Notes under the pieces: generated by a model
What the model was told of the DNA's origin: nothing
Databases searched by the model: none
Seen by the model: the letters and a program-made list of their open reading frames with translations, nothing else
Assembly (NCBI RefSeq): GCF_024294805.1
Contig: NZ_JANCLU010000008.1
Span: forward strand, 124,001 to 188,000
Direction: 5' to 3'
Origin: Alsobacter ponti
Lineage (GTDB): Bacteria > Pseudomonadota > Alphaproteobacteria > Rhizobiales > Beijerinckiaceae
Length of the DNA stretch: 64,000 nucleotides
Position numbers and translations under genes: made by a program
Shown here: in pieces, positions 49,079-60,110 of the stretch
Numbering within the stretch: position 1 is the stretch's first letter
Layout: each line of letters begins with the position of its first letter

Positions 49079-52000
49079 TCAGCCCTTCTGCTTGGCCTCG
49101 AGCTCGGCCTTGAGGGCGAGCAGCTTGGCGAAGGGCGAGTTGGGGTCGGGCGCCTTCTCGCGCGGGGGGCGGTCGCCCCATTCGCGCGCCGGGCGCTCGC
49201 CGCCGCGCGGGCCGCCCTTGCCGCCTCCTCCGAACTTGCCCTGGCCGGGCTTACCCTGGCCGGACTTGCCCTGGCCGGGCTTGCCGCCGCGGAAACGGTC
49301 GTCGCGGCGCGGCCCGCGATCCTGGCGCGGCGCTTCCCCTTCGGGACGCTCCGGCCGGGCGACGGCGGGATTCTCGCCTTGCGGACGCTCCCCCTGGGGA
49401 CGCTCACCCTGCGGCCTGTCTCCCTGGGGCCTGTCCCGGCGGCGGTCGCCCCGGTTGTCGCCCTGCGGACGGCCGTCCCGGCGGGGACCGCGCGCCTGGC
49501 GCTCGCCGGCCTCCTCGGGCCGGCCGTGCGGGCGGCCCGGCCGGCGGTCGCGGCCATGGCGGCCGGGCTGGTGGCGATGTTGCCGCCAGATCTCGATCAG
49601 GATCGGCTCGGCCGGCTCGGCGGTCGCCTCGTCGGCCCCGGTGGTCGCGGCCTGTTCGGGCGCGGCCTCGTCCGTCGCCGACGGCTCCGGAGCAGCCTCT
49701 TGCGAAGCCGTCTCTTGCGGAGCCGCCTCCTGCGAAACAGCCTCCTGCGCAACGGCTTCGGCGGGCGCGGCCTCGGCGCTCAGCCCGTCGGGCGCGGGGG
49801 CCTCGGCGGCAGGTTCCGGTTCGGCGGCGGTCGGCTCGGGCGCGGCCTCGTCCGTCGAAGCCGGCTCGGGCGCGGCCGCTTCCGACTCGACCGCTTCCGA
49901 CTCGACCGTCTCCGGCGCGGCCTCGGAGCTCAGGCCGTCCGGGGCCGGCTGCGCGGCTTCCTCGGGCGCGGGCGCGGCCGATTCGGCGGGCGCGGCCGCC
50001 GGCGCGGCGGGGGCGGCGAGCGGGACGGTGATCGCCGCGCCGGCGCGCTTCTCGGAGACGTAGCCGAGCGAGCGCAGGATGGAGGCGAAGTCCTCGCCGG
50101 CGCAGCCGCACAGCGAGGTCATGGCGGTGGTGACGACGAAGCCGTCGCCGTCCGCCGCGCCGGGCGGCGGCTCGCCCTGCGTCGCGCCGGGCCGGTAGTG
50201 GATGGCGGGGCGGATCAGGTCGGCCAGCCGTTCCAGGATGTCGACGCGCACGGCGCGCTCGCCGCAGACGCGGAAGCCGGCGGCGCGGTAGAGGCCCTTC
50301 GGGGCTTCCTTGTCGACGGGGATCGAGGTGCGGCCGGAGGCGGCGAGGTGCAGGATGTCGTCCAGCCCCTTCACCTCCGCGCCGCCGTGCTTCAGCGCCC
50401 AGAGCTGGGCGGCGAGGCCGCGCGGCGCGGGCTTCAGCAGGGCAGGCACGGTGAGGTGGTACGCGCCGAAGCGCACGCCCATGTTGCGTAGCCCGGCGCG
50501 GGCGTCCTGGTCGAGGCCCTTGACGTCGTCGGCGACGCGCGAGCGCTCCAGCACGCCGAGCGCCTCGGCGATCTGGAAGGCGAGGCCGCGCGCGATGCCG
50601 CTCAGCGTCTCGGCGTTCTCCAGCTTCACCAGCGGGCCGAGCAGTCTGTCGACATGGGCCTTGAGCCAGAGGTCGAGGCGGGCCTGCGCCTGCTCCCGCG
50701 CGCCGGCGCCCAGATGCTCGTCGGCCAGCAGGCGGACGCGCGGCTCCAGCAGCTTGTCGCCGGCGGCGAGCCGTCCCACCACCTCGCCCTGCCAGCGCAG
50801 CGCGCCGTCGTTGGAGAGCACGAAGTGGTCGTCGCTGGCGCCCGAGAGCCGCGCGGCGCGCGTCTCGATCTCGCCTGCCAGGGCCTTCACCGCCGCGTTG
50901 CGCAGCGCCTTGGCGTCCGGGCCGCCGGCCTGCGGATCGGGGGCGAACTGGAACCCCTGCAGGCGACCGACGTGGTGGCCCTCGACGAGCACATCCCCCG
51001 CCGCCGTGATTTCAGCCTCGAGCATGGCGTTCTCTCTCAGACGGCGCAGCAGCACGCTGGTGCGCCGATCCACAAACCGATGGGCCAGACGCTCGTGAAG
51101 CGCATCCGACAGCCTGTCCTCTACCTGACGGGTGACGCCCTGCCAATGCTCAGGATCGGCGAGCCAGTCCGGCCGGTTGGCCACGAAGGTCCATGTGCGC
51201 ACCTGCGCGATGCGCGCCGACAGCGCGTCGATGTCGCCGTCGGTGCGGTCGACCTCCGCCACCTGGCGCGAAAACCAGTCGGTGGAGAGCCGCTTGTGGC
51301 GCATGAGCTGGCGGTAAATCGCGCCCACCAGCTCGGCATGAGCCTGCGGGGCCACCTTGCGGTAGTCCGGCACCTGGCAGGCTTCCCACAGGCGCTCCAC
51401 GGCGGCCGGGCTGGTGGCGAAGGCGCGCGTCTCGTCCTCGCGGCCGACGATCTCCAGCGCCAGCAAATCGTCGGCGGCGAGCGCGCGGGTCAGCCCCGGC
51501 TCGGTCGGCAGCCGCTCCAGCGAGGCGATCAGCGCCGCCACGCTGGAGAAATCGAGGTCCGGGTTGCGCCATTGCAGCACGCCCAGCGGGTCGAACACGT
51601 GGTCCTCGAGCTGGGTCACCAGCTCGGGCTCGAACGGCTCGCAGCGCCCCGTGGTGCCGAACGTGCCGTCGCGCAGATGGCGGCCGGCGCGCCCGGCGAT
51701 CTGCCCCAGCTCGGCCGGCGTCAGGCGGCGGTGCATGGCGCCGTCGAACTTGCGGTCGGCGGCGAAGGCGACGTGCTCGAGATCGAGGTTCAGCCCCATG
51801 CCGATCGCGTCGGTGGCGATCAGGAAGTCGACGTCGCCGTTCTGGTACAGCGCCACCTGGGCGTTGCGGGTGCGCGGCGACAGCGCGCCCAGCACCACCG
51901 CAGCGCCGCCGCGCTGGCGGCGGATCAGCTCGGCGATGGCGTAGACCTCCTCGGCCGAGAAGGCGACGATGGCCGAGCGGCGCGGCAGGCGGGTGATCTT

Positions 52001-52492
52001 CTTCTCGCCGGCGAAGCTCAGCGTCGAGAGCCGGGGCCGCGACACCACGCTGACGCCGGGCAGCAGCTGCTCGATCAGCGGCTTCATGGTGGCCGCGCCG
52101 ATCAGCAGCGTCTCGGCGCGCCCGCGCATGTTGAGCAGCCGGTCGGTGAACACGTGGCCGCGGTCGCGGTCGGCGGCGAGCTGGATCTCGTCCACCGCCA
52201 CGAACGGCACGTCGAGGTCGCGCGGCATCGCCTCGACGGTGGCCACCCAGAAGCGCGCGCCCGGCGGCTTGATCTTCTCCTCGCCGGTGACGAGCGCCAC
52301 CGCCTCGGGGCCGACCCGGTCGACGACGCGCTGGTACACCTCGCGCGCCAGCAGCCGCAGCGGCAGGCCGATGAGCCCGGCGTTGTGGCCGATCATCCGC
52401 TCGATCGCGAGGTGGGTCTTGCCGGTGTTGGTGGGGCCGAGCACCGCGGTGACGCCGCGGGACCGGACGGAAGGAGGAAGCATACGAAGCAC
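49079..52492 (-). CDS. SUV3-like superfamily 2 RNA helicase with long C-terminal low-complexity tail
   Basis: 1137 residues. The helicase core has Walker [15 protein letters not shown] at 17-30, [52 protein letters not shown] and [13 protein letters not shown]. These match mitochondrial SUPV3L1/Suv3, an ATP-dependent RNA helicase of the degradosome. After about residue 810 the chain is low complexity: Ala/Glu/Pro repeats ([13 protein letters not shown]-like), then Arg/Gly-rich RPQGERPQG and GKPGQGK repeats, ending [13 protein letters not shown] (52492) or ATG (52483) may start it. The function is inferred from the family. It leads an S4-protein operon. Confidence 0.88.
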   Translation of the reverse strand: MLRMLPPSVRSRGVTAVLGPTNTGKTHLAIERMIGHNAGLIGLPLRLLAREVYQRVVDRVGPEAVALVTGEEKIKPPGARFWVATVEAMPRDLDVPFVAVDEIQLAADRDRGHVFTDRLLNMRGRAETLLIGAATMKPLIEQLLPGVSVVSRPRLSTLSFAGEKKITRLPRRSAIVAFSAEEVYAIAELIRRQRGGAAVVLGALSPRTRNAQVALYQNGDVDFLIATDAIGMGLNLDLEHVAFAADRKFDGAMHRRLTPAELGQIAGRAGRHLRDGTFGTTGRCEPFEPELVTQLEDHVFDPLGVLQWRNPDLDFSSVAALIASLERLPTEPGLTRALAADDLLALEIVGREDETRAFATSPAAVERLWEACQVPDYRKVAPQAHAELVGAIYRQLMRHKRLSTDWFSRQVAEVDRTDGDIDALSARIAQVRTWTFVANRPDWLADPEHWQGVTRQVEDRLSDALHERLAHRFVDRRTSVLLRRLRENAMLEAEITAAGDVLVEGHHVGRLQGFQFAPDPQAGGPDAKALRNAAVKALAGEIETRAARLSGASDDHFVLSNDGALRWQGEVVGRLAAGDKLLEPRVRLLADEHLGAGAREQAQARLDLWLKAHVDRLLGPLVKLENAETLSGIARGLAFQIAEALGVLERSRVADDVKGLDQDARAGLRNMGVRFGAYHLTVPALLKPAPRGLAAQLWALKHGGAEVKGLDDILHLAASGRTSIPVDKEAPKGLYRAAGFRVCGERAVRVDILERLADLIRPAIHYRPGATQGEPPPGAADGDGFVVTTAMTSLCGCAGEDFASILRSLGYVSEKRAGAAITVPLAAPAAPAAAPAESAAPAPEEAAQPAPDGLSSEAAPETVESEAVESEAAAPEPASTDEAAPEPTAAEPEPAAEAPAPDGLSAEAAPAEAVAQEAVSQEAAPQETASQEAAPEPSATDEAAPEQAATTGADEATAEPAEPILIEIWRQHRHQPGRHGRDRRPGRPHGRPEEAGERQARGPRRDGRPQGDNRGDRRRDRPQGDRPQGERPQGERPQGENPAVARPERPEGEAPRQDRGPRRDDRFRGGKPGQGKSGQGKPGQGKFGGGGKGGPRGGERPAREWGDRPPREKAPDPNSPFAKLLALKAELEAKQKG

Positions 52493-53159
52493 TATGACCG
52501 AACCTTGCAGACGGGCCGCCCCGGCCCGAGGCGACGACCCCGCGCGGCCCTTGTATCACGCCGGGACGCCGCGCGGGCGTCTCTTTCACGACCCGAACGC
52601 GATGCGAACGAATCGCGCCCGAATCGCTGACTCGCACTGAGTCTTCGTTCGTTCTCTACAAGATGTAGGCCGCGTCCCGCCGAATCACACCAGCGCCCCG
52701 TCCTGAATCCCTGAAAGTTTTTCCGCGCCTCGACCAAATAATTCCGGCGCGATGCGGGTGGCCAAGACTCAGCCAACGTCGCGAGACTCGGGTCATGGTT
52801 AACGGAACACTGACATCCGCCGCGACAAGACTCGGCTCCGCGTTCACGCTTCGACAAAACCGCGAACGGAGGCGGCACGAATCGGCGAACGCACGTGGTG
52901 CGTCGCGTCGCCGCAAGGCGGCGGGCACGGCGAAGCAGAAGGCGGGAGGGCAGGCCGACCGGCGCCGGCGGGCGGGCGCGAGCCGGCCGCTTAACGCGGA
53001 ACGTGCCATGGCGGGACGCCGTCATGGTCAACCGAATCTGAACAGGTCCCGGAGAAAGCGACCCAAAGCGGGGCAGGCGCGCGCGGCGGCGGCGCGAAAG
53101 GCGAACGAATCCCGTCCGAATCGCGTCGCGCCGTTAAGCACGTTGCCGGGGCGGCGGAG
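52493..53159. other. Non-coding stretch between the helicase and DUF3108 genes
   Basis: 667 bases upstream of the helicase and downstream of DUF3108, both on the minus strand. Open frames here have Arg-rich random composition. A 24-base direct repeat pair (52604-52627 and 53101-53124) is present. The helicase promoter is expected near its left end, but I see no clear consensus. Confidence 0.5.
52604..53124 (+). repeat. 24-base direct repeat pair
   Basis: Copies at 52604-52627 and 53101-53124 match at 22 of 24 positions. Each contains GCGAACGAATC and CCGAATCGC with a 4-base centre. The spacing is 497 bases start to start. The repeat lies in a gene-free stretch. Confidence 0.8.
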
Positions 53160-54008
53160 TCAATTCTTGCTGGCGGTGAGCTTGGTCGCCTCGATGACGG
53201 CGGTGCCGATCATGGTGCGCACGGAGATCTTGTAGGGCAGCAAAGCGCGCGGTCCCTCGAAGGGCGCGAGCCACACTTCCATCTCCTTGTTCTCGGCCAT
53301 GAACTGCGTCGCCTTGCGGCTGGCGCGGTGCCCGGCGATGGGCGTGTAGCGCGCCGAGCAGACGAGCACGTCGCCCGAATAGCCGGGCACGCTGACCTTG
53401 CGGGTGGCCGAGTAGCTGAGCTTGACGTCGAACCGGCCGGCCCCGTCGAACACCGGGATGGTGCGCTCGCAATTGGCGCGGTCGAGCAGTCCGTTGCCGG
53501 GCGGGGGCGACATCAGGAGCGCGCTGATCGGATCGACGACGTTGCGCGTGTGGCTCTCCTGCAGCGGCACGCGGTCCGGGCGCGGCTCCAGCGGCGGCTC
53601 GATCTCCAGGTTGGCGACCGAGCCTCCGTTCAACGCCATGCGCACGGAGACCGTGTTGTCGCCGCCGCCGGAGACGAGCGCGTAGGTGGCGGGCGACACC
53701 TTGCCGCCGGTGGCGCTGCCGGTGGCCGCGCCGGCCCCCTTGCCGCTGGTGAGCATGCCGGCAAGGCCCGTCATGCGCGCCTTGACGTCGAGCTTGTAGG
53801 CGTCGCGGTTGAAGGTGGCGGCGAGCTGCGCCGTGCCGATGGGCAGGCTGGCGAGGCTGATGCCGTACTGGATCTCCACCGCGTCGGCCGCCCGCGCGGC
53901 GGACACGGCGAGCGCGAAGGACGCGACGCCGAGCGCCAATGCGCGGCGGCGGCCACGGGCGGCGAGGAAGAAGCCGGGCAAGAAGCCGTTGAGGAAGGGC
54001 GAAGGCAT
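53160..54008 (-). CDS. DUF3108 family protein (exported)
   Basis: 282 residues. A signal peptide with basic n-region and hydrophobic core (RALALGVASFALAVSAARAA, ending near residue 41) is followed by VEIQYGISLASLPIGTAQL, the DUF3108 start. Later segments are RTIPVFDGAGRFDVKLSYS and MEVWLAPFEGPRALLPYKISV, also family-like. It is predicted periplasmic; no function is established. It is divergent from rpmB. Confidence 0.86.
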   Translation of the reverse strand: MPSPFLNGFLPGFFLAARGRRRALALGVASFALAVSAARAADAVEIQYGISLASLPIGTAQLAATFNRDAYKLDVKARMTGLAGMLTSGKGAGAATGSATGGKVSPATYALVSGGGDNTVSVRMALNGGSVANLEIEPPLEPRPDRVPLQESHTRNVVDPISALLMSPPPGNGLLDRANCERTIPVFDGAGRFDVKLSYSATRKVSVPGYSGDVLVCSARYTPIAGHRASRKATQFMAENKEMEVWLAPFEGPRALLPYKISVRTMIGTAVIEATKLTASKN

Positions 54009-54334
54009 GATCGCGCGGGCTGGTCTCGTCGGGCCGCCGCTCGCCGGCAGGCTTGGTCAGGTTGAACCAATGTCGGCCGGAAAGCGACTGTTTCAAGGCG
54101 CGACACTGTGACAGATTCGTCATCGCCCGCGAGGGGCGCGCGCGCGGCGCATCGCCTCGGCATCGGCTTGACGCTCCGGGCGGGCTCCACTATAGACCAC
54201 GCACCATTCAATGCTGCGTGGTTCATGGACGGCGGCCTCGGCCGCCATCTCTGTTTCGGCCCATCCGTTTCGCAGGTCGCCCGCCGGGCGGCGGGGACGA
54301 AGCCGGAGCCACGGACACGAGAAGGATAACGGCG
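54009..54334. promoter_or_regulatory. Divergent region between DUF3108 and rpmB
   Basis: 326 bases. It holds the rpmB promoter at 54168-54196 and a long leader with GAGAAGGATAAC before the ATG. A DUF3108 promoter is presumably near 54060-54120, but I could not identify it. Confidence 0.5.
54168..54196 (+). promoter_or_regulatory. Sigma-70-type promoter of rpmB
   Basis: TTGACG at 54168-54173 and TATAGA at 54191-54196 are separated by exactly 17 bases, close to the housekeeping consensus. The predicted transcript would have a leader of about 130 bases before rpmB. Confidence 0.75.
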
Positions 54335-54628
54335 ATGGCTCGTCGGTGTGAACTGACCGGAAAAGGCGTGCAGACGGGCAACCTCGTCAGCCATTCCAAC
54401 CGCAAGACGAAGCGGCGCTTCCTGCCCAACCTGTTCAACGTGACGCTGCAGTCGGACGCGCTGGACCGCTCGGTGCGGCTGCGCGTGTCGGCGAACGCGC
54501 TGCGCTCGGTGGAGCACCGCGGCGGCCTCGACGCGTTCCTCGCCAAGGCGCACGAGGACGAGCTGTCGCAGGGCGCGCGCGAGCTGAAGCGCGAGATCGC
54601 CAAGAAGACGGCCGCTCCCGCGGCCTGA
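54335..54628 (+). CDS. rpmB: 50S ribosomal protein L28
   Basis: 97-residue L28, start [20 protein letters not shown], with [13 protein letters not shown] and the C-terminal [19 protein letters not shown]. The length is usual for alphaproteobacteria. The ATG at 54335 is selected by conservation; the open frame extends upstream without significance. It is driven by the promoter at 54168 and closed by a terminator at 54656-54679. Confidence 0.97.
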   Translation: MARRCELTGKGVQTGNLVSHSNRKTKRRFLPNLFNVTLQSDALDRSVRLRVSANALRSVEHRGGLDAFLAKAHEDELSQGARELKREIAKKTAAPAA

Positions 54629-54655
54629 ACGGCCCGCGCCGAAACGACGTGAAGA

Positions 54656-54679
54656 CCTCGCCCTCGCGGCGGGGTTTTT
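54656..54679 (+). terminator. Rho-independent terminator after rpmB
   Basis: A 7-base stem CCTCGCC / GGCGGGG with a 5-base loop is followed by TTTTT, 28 bases after the stop. Confidence 0.8.
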
Positions 54680-54765
54680 CGTTTGCGCGGCGCGTTGCGG
54701 TGTCGACGGCGCTTGCGCGCCTTGTGAGTGTGAACGGCGCTCGTGCGCCGGTGCAGGAGGTCCCC

Positions 54766-55371
54766 ATGCTGTCGACGGTGCGGGTTCTGGCGCTGCCGGT
54801 GCTGGCCATGACGCTGATCGTCGTGGCCTCGAACGTGCTCGTGCAGCACCCGATCCCGTGGTTCGGGCTCGAGGACTATTTGACCTGGGGCGCGCTGACC
54901 TACCCGGTCTCGTTCCTCGTCACCGACCTCACCAACCGGCGCTACGGCGTCGGCACGGCGCGCCGCCTCGTCGTGGTCGGCTTCGTCATCGCCGTCGTGC
55001 TGTCGATTGCGCTGGCGACGCCGCGCATCGCGCTCGCCTCCGGCACGGCCTTCCTGGTCGGCCAGCTCCTCGACGTGACGGTGTTCAACCGGCTGCGCCG
55101 CGACGTATGGTGGCACGCGCCGCTGGCCGGCAGCCTGGTCGGCTCGGCGCTCGACACGGCCCTGTTCTTCTCCATCGCCTTCGCCGGCATCCCGGCCATG
55201 TCCGGGCTCGTCAACTTCGCCGGCTTCCAGGTGCCGCTGTGGACCAGCCTGGCGATGGCCGATTTCGGCGTGAAGGTCACCATCGCGCTGCTGGCGCTGA
55301 TCCCCTACGGGGCGCTGCTCAACGTGGTGCTGCCGGTGGAATCGCTGCGCCGCCCCGCCGCCGCGCGCTGA
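54766..55371 (+). CDS. VUT family transporter (queuosine precursor transporter, YhhQ-like)
   Basis: 201-residue membrane protein with about six helices. LEDYLTWGALTYPVSFLVTDLTNRRYG, in two parts, is the VUT/QueT-like signature, with FLVGQLLDVTVFNRLRR and LVGSALDTALFFSIAF. These proteins are likely importers of preQ0/preQ1. GCAGGAGGT before ATG 54766 decides the start. No preQ1 riboswitch fold was recognised in the 86-base leader, only a weak GC hairpin. It is convergent with the esterase-like gene. Confidence 0.86.
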   Translation: MLSTVRVLALPVLAMTLIVVASNVLVQHPIPWFGLEDYLTWGALTYPVSFLVTDLTNRRYGVGTARRLVVVGFVIAVVLSIALATPRIALASGTAFLVGQLLDVTVFNRLRRDVWWHAPLAGSLVGSALDTALFFSIAFAGIPAMSGLVNFAGFQVPLWTSLAMADFGVKVTIALLALIPYGALLNVVLPVESLRRPAAAR

Positions 55372-55373
55372 AG

Positions 55374-56399
55374 TCAGGCCGCCGGCGTCCCGGCGAGGCG
55401 GAACTGCAGCAGCACGGTCTTCTGCAGCAGGAAGAAATTGTCGTCCGAAATGAGCGTCAGCACGACGCCGCGCGCGTCGGAGTGGACGGCGAGCCCCTCC
55501 ATGTTGTCGATGCGCGCCGGCGAGCCCAGCTCCAGCAGAGTGGGGCCGTCGAGCAGCGCGCCGGGGCGCACCGCCGAGCCCTCGACGCGGCGGATGCGCA
55601 TCCCCCAGCCCGACAGCCAGCCGAGCCGGCGCTCCAGGATCAGCAGGTCGCCCGAGGGCAGGAAGGCGGCGTCGGTGACGTCGTAGCCGCCGCGCCGCGC
55701 CACGGTGAAGCGGCCGCCCGGGCCGGTGACGAACCAGCCGCGCGTCGGCGTGTCGTCGCCGGGGTCGGAGCGCTCGGCGATGGCGATCACGGAGCCGGCC
55801 AGCGGGCCGAGCGGCACCACGGCGACCGCCTCGAAGCTCTGGTTTTCTGGCAGCGTCTTCACCTCGGCCGGCAGCGGCATGACCTCGCCGCGCGCGGCGA
55901 GCCCGTCGCGGCCGATGGGGAAGCGCAGCACCTCGTGGACGCCCTCGATGCCGACATAGGCCATGCCGCGCCAGATGGTCAGGCTCTCGGTGTCGCGGCG
56001 GCGGCTGCGCGGCAAAGCGCGGCCGCCCGGCCCCTGCATCGGCGCGACGCGCGCGTCGGCCAGCGCGCGGGGGCGGCCGTTCTCGGTGACGAGCGTGCCG
56101 GCGACCCAGTAGCCGCGGTCGGAGAGCGCCAGCAGGCCGCGTCCGTCCGGGTCCATGAACAGGCCGGAGAGGCCGCCGAAGTCGCGGCTGTCGGAGGTGA
56201 GCACCAGCCCGCCGAGGAACTCGACGCGGCCGAGCCCGCCGACGCCCAGCTCCTCGAACGGCGCGGCGCGCACCGTGATGGGCACCTCGTCGATGGCGTG
56301 CGGCGGCCGGTTGCGCGCGATGGCGACGCTTAAGCCCGCCGCCGAGAGCGCGCCGCCGGCGGCCAGCGCCAGGACGCGGCGGCGGCTGAAGCGGCTCAT
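55374..56399 (-). CDS. Exported esterase-like (phytase-type beta-propeller) protein
   Basis: 341 residues. The N-terminus [21 protein letters not shown] looks like a twin-arginine (Tat) signal. The rest resembles the 'esterase-like activity of phytase' family: [66 protein letters not shown] and [15 protein letters not shown], in propeller-like blades. The periplasmic substrate is unknown. The ATG overlaps the cobT stop (ATGA), so it is translated from the cob transcript. Confidence 0.83.
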   Translation of the reverse strand: MSRFSRRRVLALAAGGALSAAGLSVAIARNRPPHAIDEVPITVRAAPFEELGVGGLGRVEFLGGLVLTSDSRDFGGLSGLFMDPDGRGLLALSDRGYWVAGTLVTENGRPRALADARVAPMQGPGGRALPRSRRRDTESLTIWRGMAYVGIEGVHEVLRFPIGRDGLAARGEVMPLPAEVKTLPENQSFEAVAVVPLGPLAGSVIAIAERSDPGDDTPTRGWFVTGPGGRFTVARRGGYDVTDAAFLPSGDLLILERRLGWLSGWGMRIRRVEGSAVRPGALLDGPTLLELGSPARIDNMEGLAVHSDARGVVLTLISDDNFFLLQKTVLLQFRLAGTPAA

Positions 56400-58294
56400 G
56401 CCCGGCCGGCGACGCGCCGGACCGGCGCCGCGCGGACGGGCGTGATCTTGTCGTCGAACAATTCGGCCAGCTTCTCGGTCATCGCCCCGCCCAGCTCCTC
56501 GGCGTCGACGATGGTGACGGCGCGCCGGTAGTAGCGCGTGACGTCGTGGCCGATGCCGATGGCGATCAGCTCGACCGGCGAGCGGGTCTCGATGTCCTCG
56601 ATGATCCAGCGCAGATGCCGCTCGAGGTAGTTGCCCGGGTTGACCGACAGCGTGCTGTCGTCGACCGGCGCGCCGTCGGAGATCATCATCAGGATCTTGC
56701 GCTGCTCCGGCCGCGCCAGCAGGCGCTTGTGCGCCCAGTCCAGCGCCTCGCCGTCGATGTTCTCCTTGAGCAGGCCCTCGCGCATCATCAGGCCGAGGTT
56801 CTTGCGCGCCCGCCGCCACGGCGCGTCGGCGGACTTGTAGACGATGTGGCGCAAATCGTTGAGCCGGCCGGGATTGGCCGGCTTGCCGGCCTGCAGCCAC
56901 GCCTCGCGCGACTGGCCGCCCTTCCACGCCCGCGTGGTGAAGCCGAGGATCTCGACCTTGACGCCGCAGCGCTCCAGCGTGCGGGCGAGGATGTCGGCGC
57001 AGGTCGCCGCCACTGTGATCGGCCGGCCGCGCATCGAGCCCGAGTTGTCGAGCAGAAGCGTCACCACCGTGTCGCGGAAATTGGTGTCCTTCTCGCGCTT
57101 GAACGACAGCGGCTGGTAGGGGTCCATGACGATGCGCGGCAGGCGCGCCGGGTCGAGCGTGCCTTCCTCGAGGTCGAACTCCCAGGCGCGGTTCTGCTGC
57201 GCCATCAGGCGGCGCTGCAGCCGGTTGGCGAGCCGCGCCACGACGCCCTGGAGGTGGCCGAGCTGCTTGTCGAGATAGGCGCGCAGGCGCGTCAGCTCGT
57301 CGGGGTCGCACAGCTCCTCGGCCCCGACCATCTCGTCGAACTTCTCGGTGAAGCGCTTGTAGTCCGGCCCGCGCGCGTCGCGCGCGCTGGAGGGCGGCGG
57401 ACGCCACGCCTCGGCGGCCTCGTCGCCGTCGGCCTCCTCGCTCTCCTCCGGCATCTCGCCGGTGGGCCCATCCTCGGTCTCGGAGGCGCCTTCCTCCATC
57501 TCCTCGGTGGCGTCCTCGGAGCGCTCGGCCTCGGCGCGCTCGGAGGCGGACTGCTCCTGCGCCTCGCCCTCCTGCGATTCCTGGTCCTGGCTCTGCTCGG
57601 ACTGGTCCTCGCTCTCGTCGCTGTCGTCGCCCTCGACGTTGGAGTCCTGCGCCATGTCGAGGCTGACCAAAAGGTCGCGCACGGAGCGGGCGAAGTTGCG
57701 CTGGTCCTCCAGCGAGTCGCCGAGCCGGTCGAGCTCCTTGCCGGCCTTCTCCTCGATCCACGGCCGCCACAGATCGACGATGCGCTGGGCGGCGCGCGGC
57801 GGGCGCAGCCCGGTCATGCGCTCGCGCGCGATCATCGCCACGGCGTCCTCGATGGGGGCGTCGGCGCGGTCGGTGATCTCGTGGTAGGCGCCGCGGTGGT
57901 AGCGGTCCTCCAGCATGGCGGAGAGGTTGCCGGCCACGCCGGCCATGCGGCGCGAGCCGATGGCCTCGACGCGCGCCTGCTCCACGGCGTCGTAGACGGC
58001 GCGGGCCTGCTGCCCCTCCGGCGCCATGCGGCGATGCACGCCGGCGTCGTGGCAGGCGAGCCGGAGCGCCATGGAATCGGCGTGGCCGCGCACCACGGCG
58101 GCGTCGCCGGGGTTCATCTTGCGCGGCGGCTCGGGCAGGCGCGCCCGGTCCGGCGTCAGGGCCGGGCGATCGGCGGCGAAGGTCACCTCCAGCTCGGGCT
58201 GGCGGGCGATGGCGCGCAGGCACGAGGCCACCGACCGCTTGAACGGCTCGACGGGCGACTCCTTGGGCTGGGCTGGCTTGCGGTTGCTGCTCAT
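56396..58294 (-). CDS. cobT: Aerobic cobaltochelatase subunit CobT
   Basis: 632-residue partner of CobN and CobS for cobalt insertion into hydrogenobyrinate a,c-diamide in aerobic B12 synthesis. The N-terminal domain starts [20 protein letters not shown] long acidic Glu/Ser/Asp/Gln region follows (about 220-300). The C-terminal VWA domain has the MIDAS motif [11 protein letters not shown] (Asp near 416) and [19 protein letters not shown] directly before the ATG is an alternative start. It lies 28 bases after cobS. CobN is not in the window. Confidence 0.95.
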   Translation of the reverse strand: MSSNRKPAQPKESPVEPFKRSVASCLRAIARQPELEVTFAADRPALTPDRARLPEPPRKMNPGDAAVVRGHADSMALRLACHDAGVHRRMAPEGQQARAVYDAVEQARVEAIGSRRMAGVAGNLSAMLEDRYHRGAYHEITDRADAPIEDAVAMIARERMTGLRPPRAAQRIVDLWRPWIEEKAGKELDRLGDSLEDQRNFARSVRDLLVSLDMAQDSNVEGDDSDESEDQSEQSQDQESQEGEAQEQSASERAEAERSEDATEEMEEGASETEDGPTGEMPEESEEADGDEAAEAWRPPPSSARDARGPDYKRFTEKFDEMVGAEELCDPDELTRLRAYLDKQLGHLQGVVARLANRLQRRLMAQQNRAWEFDLEEGTLDPARLPRIVMDPYQPLSFKREKDTNFRDTVVTLLLDNSGSMRGRPITVAATCADILARTLERCGVKVEILGFTTRAWKGGQSREAWLQAGKPANPGRLNDLRHIVYKSADAPWRRARKNLGLMMREGLLKENIDGEALDWAHKRLLARPEQRKILMMISDGAPVDDSTLSVNPGNYLERHLRWIIEDIETRSPVELIAIGIGHDVTRYYRRAVTIVDAEELGGAMTEKLAELFDDKITPVRAAPVRRVAGRA

Positions 58295-58322
58295 CACGGA
58301 CGCGCGCGCGCGGTCTCCCGGG

Positions 58323-59309
58323 TCACGACAGGGCGACGTTGACGGCGCTCTCCGGCAGCTCCTGCCCGAAGCAGCGCTGGTAGAACTCCGCCACCAGCGG
58401 CCGCTCCAGCTCGTCGCACTTGTTCAGGAAGGTGAGCCGGAAGGCGAAGCCGAGGTCCTTGAAGATGTCGGCGTTCTCGGCCCAGGTGATCACCGTGCGC
58501 GGGCTCATCACGGTCGACAGGTCACCGTTGATGAAGGCGTTGCGGGTGAGGTCGGCGACGCGCACCATCTTGCTGACGATGTCGCGGCCTTCCTTGCCGG
58601 TGTAGTGCTTGGCCTTGGCCAGCACGATGTCGACTTCCTTGTCGTGCGGCAGGTAGTTCAGCGTGGTGACGATCGACCAGCGGTCCATCTGGCCCTGGTT
58701 GATCTGCTGCGTGCCGTGATAGAGGCCCGAGGTGTCGCCGAGGCCCACCGTGTTGGCGGTGGCGAACAGGCGGAACGCCGGGTGCGGGCGGATGACGCGC
58801 TTCTGGTCCAGCAGCGTCAGCTTGCCGGAGACCTCCAGCACGCGCTGGATCACGAACATCACGTCCGGGCGGCCGGCGTCGTACTCGTCGAAGCACAGCG
58901 CGATGTTGTTTTGCAGCGCCCAGGGCAGGATGCCGTCCTGGAACTCGGTCACCTGCTTGCCGTCCTTCAGCACGATCGCGTCCTTGCCGACGAGGTCGAT
59001 GCGCGAGACGTGGCTGTCGAGGTTGATGCGGATGCACGGCCAGTTGAGCCGGGCGGCGACCTGCTCGATATGGGTCGACTTGCCGGTGCCGTGATAGCCG
59101 GTGACCATGACGCGGCGGTTCTTGGCGAACCCGGCGAGGATGGCGAGCGTCGTCGCCTTGTCGAACAGGTAGTCGGGATCGAGGTCCGGCACGTGGGCGT
59201 CCCGCTCGGAATAGGCGGGGACCTCCATGTCGGTGTCGATTCCGAACAGCTGCCGCGCGGACACCTTCCTGTCGGGCAGGCCGGCCACCGGCGAATTCAT
59301 CGCAGACAT
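58323..59309 (-). CDS. cobS: Aerobic cobaltochelatase subunit CobS
   Basis: 328-residue AAA+ ATPase of the cobaltochelatase. Walker [10 protein letters not shown] is at 71-79 and Walker [12 protein letters not shown] ends with Asp141/Glu142. [20 protein letters not shown] is the sensor region typical of the MoxR-like CobS branch. ATG 59307-59309 gives the standard start; the longer frame is rejected. It is first of cobS-cobT-esterase on the minus strand. No cobalamin riboswitch is visible upstream. Confidence 0.96.
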   Translation of the reverse strand: MSAMNSPVAGLPDRKVSARQLFGIDTDMEVPAYSERDAHVPDLDPDYLFDKATTLAILAGFAKNRRVMVTGYHGTGKSTHIEQVAARLNWPCIRINLDSHVSRIDLVGKDAIVLKDGKQVTEFQDGILPWALQNNIALCFDEYDAGRPDVMFVIQRVLEVSGKLTLLDQKRVIRPHPAFRLFATANTVGLGDTSGLYHGTQQINQGQMDRWSIVTTLNYLPHDKEVDIVLAKAKHYTGKEGRDIVSKMVRVADLTRNAFINGDLSTVMSPRTVITWAENADIFKDLGFAFRLTFLNKCDELERPLVAEFYQRCFGQELPESAVNVALS

Positions 59310-59477
59310 GCAACCTCTCAAGACTCGGCGGGGCCAAGGCCCCAATGCGACGGCGGTCACCGGGCGTGACCCGAGGCGTCGCTTCCCGGGCCATCAATAA
59401 AAGACTGCACGCGCCCGCGCAATTCTCACGGGCTCAATGCAGCGCCGCGCGCGGACGGGGGCGGCCGCTTCCCGCCT

Positions 59478-60110
59478 TCAGGCGCGGCCGGCCGCTTTCA
59501 GCGTGTTGTAGGCGTTGATGACGTCGCGCAGGCGGTCCTCGAACGAGCGGTCGCCGCCATTGGCGTCGGGGTGGACCTGCTTCACCAGCGCCTTGTAGCG
59601 CGCCTTCACCTCGGCCGGGGGCGCGGTGTCCTCCAGGCCCAGCGTCTCGTAGGCGCGGCGGGCGACGGGGCCGACGCTGGGGCGCGGCGGCTGCGGCTCG
59701 GTGGCGGCGCGCCCGGCGAAGCCGGCGGCGCGGAACACGCCGAGCGGATCGTCGTAGACGAAGGCTTCGCCGGCGTGCGCCGGGCCCTCGGGCCGCCGTC
59801 CGCCGCCTGCCGTCCCCATCTGCCAGGTCGGGCGATGGCCGATCACCGCCTCCTTCTGGTAGGCGGCGATGGCCGCGTCGCTCATGCCGTTGAAATAATT
59901 GTAGCTCTGGTTGTAGGCGCGCACGTGCTCCAGGCAGAAGCGGAAATACTGGCCTTCCTGCCCGCGCCCCTTCGGCGCGCGATGCTCCCCGAGCGCGGCG
60001 CAGCCGGGATGCTCGCAACCCGGCGCGTCCGGCGCGTCCGGCGCGACGCCGGCGGCGGCCCGGCGCGGCCGGGAGCGGATTTTGTCGAAGAGTCGCGAGT
60101 TGAGATTCAT
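59478..60110 (-). CDS. DnaJ domain protein
   Basis: 210 residues. The N-terminal half has FDKIRSRPRR, CEHPGCAALGEHRAPKGR, YFRFCLEHVRAYNQSYNYF and FNGMSDAAIAAYQKE, a conserved alphaproteobacterial region with two Cys pairs that may bind metal. The C-terminal J domain (about 155-210) has ARYKALVKQVHPDANGG with the HPD motif and DRLRDVINAYNTLK. It is probably an Hsp70 co-chaperone with a special client. ATG 60108-60110 is chosen by conserved start. It is divergent from bolA. Confidence 0.88.
   Translation of the reverse strand: MNLNSRLFDKIRSRPRRAAAGVAPDAPDAPGCEHPGCAALGEHRAPKGRGQEGQYFRFCLEHVRAYNQSYNYFNGMSDAAIAAYQKEAVIGHRPTWQMGTAGGGRRPEGPAHAGEAFVYDDPLGVFRAAGFAGRAATEPQPPRPSVGPVARRAYETLGLEDTAPPAEVKARYKALVKQVHPDANGGDRSFEDRLRDVINAYNTLKAAGRA

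Noticed and set aside
52795-53235. A plus-strand gene of 146 codons in the helicase/DUF3108 gap
   Set aside because: It is Arg/Ala-rich, has no ribosome site and runs antisense into the conserved DUF3108 coding end.
54680-54765. A preQ1 riboswitch before the VUT transporter gene
   Set aside because: There is no C-rich loop and A-rich tail arrangement; only a GC hairpin is seen.
59310-59477. A cobalamin riboswitch before cobS
   Set aside because: The gap is short and has no B12-box-like conserved core.
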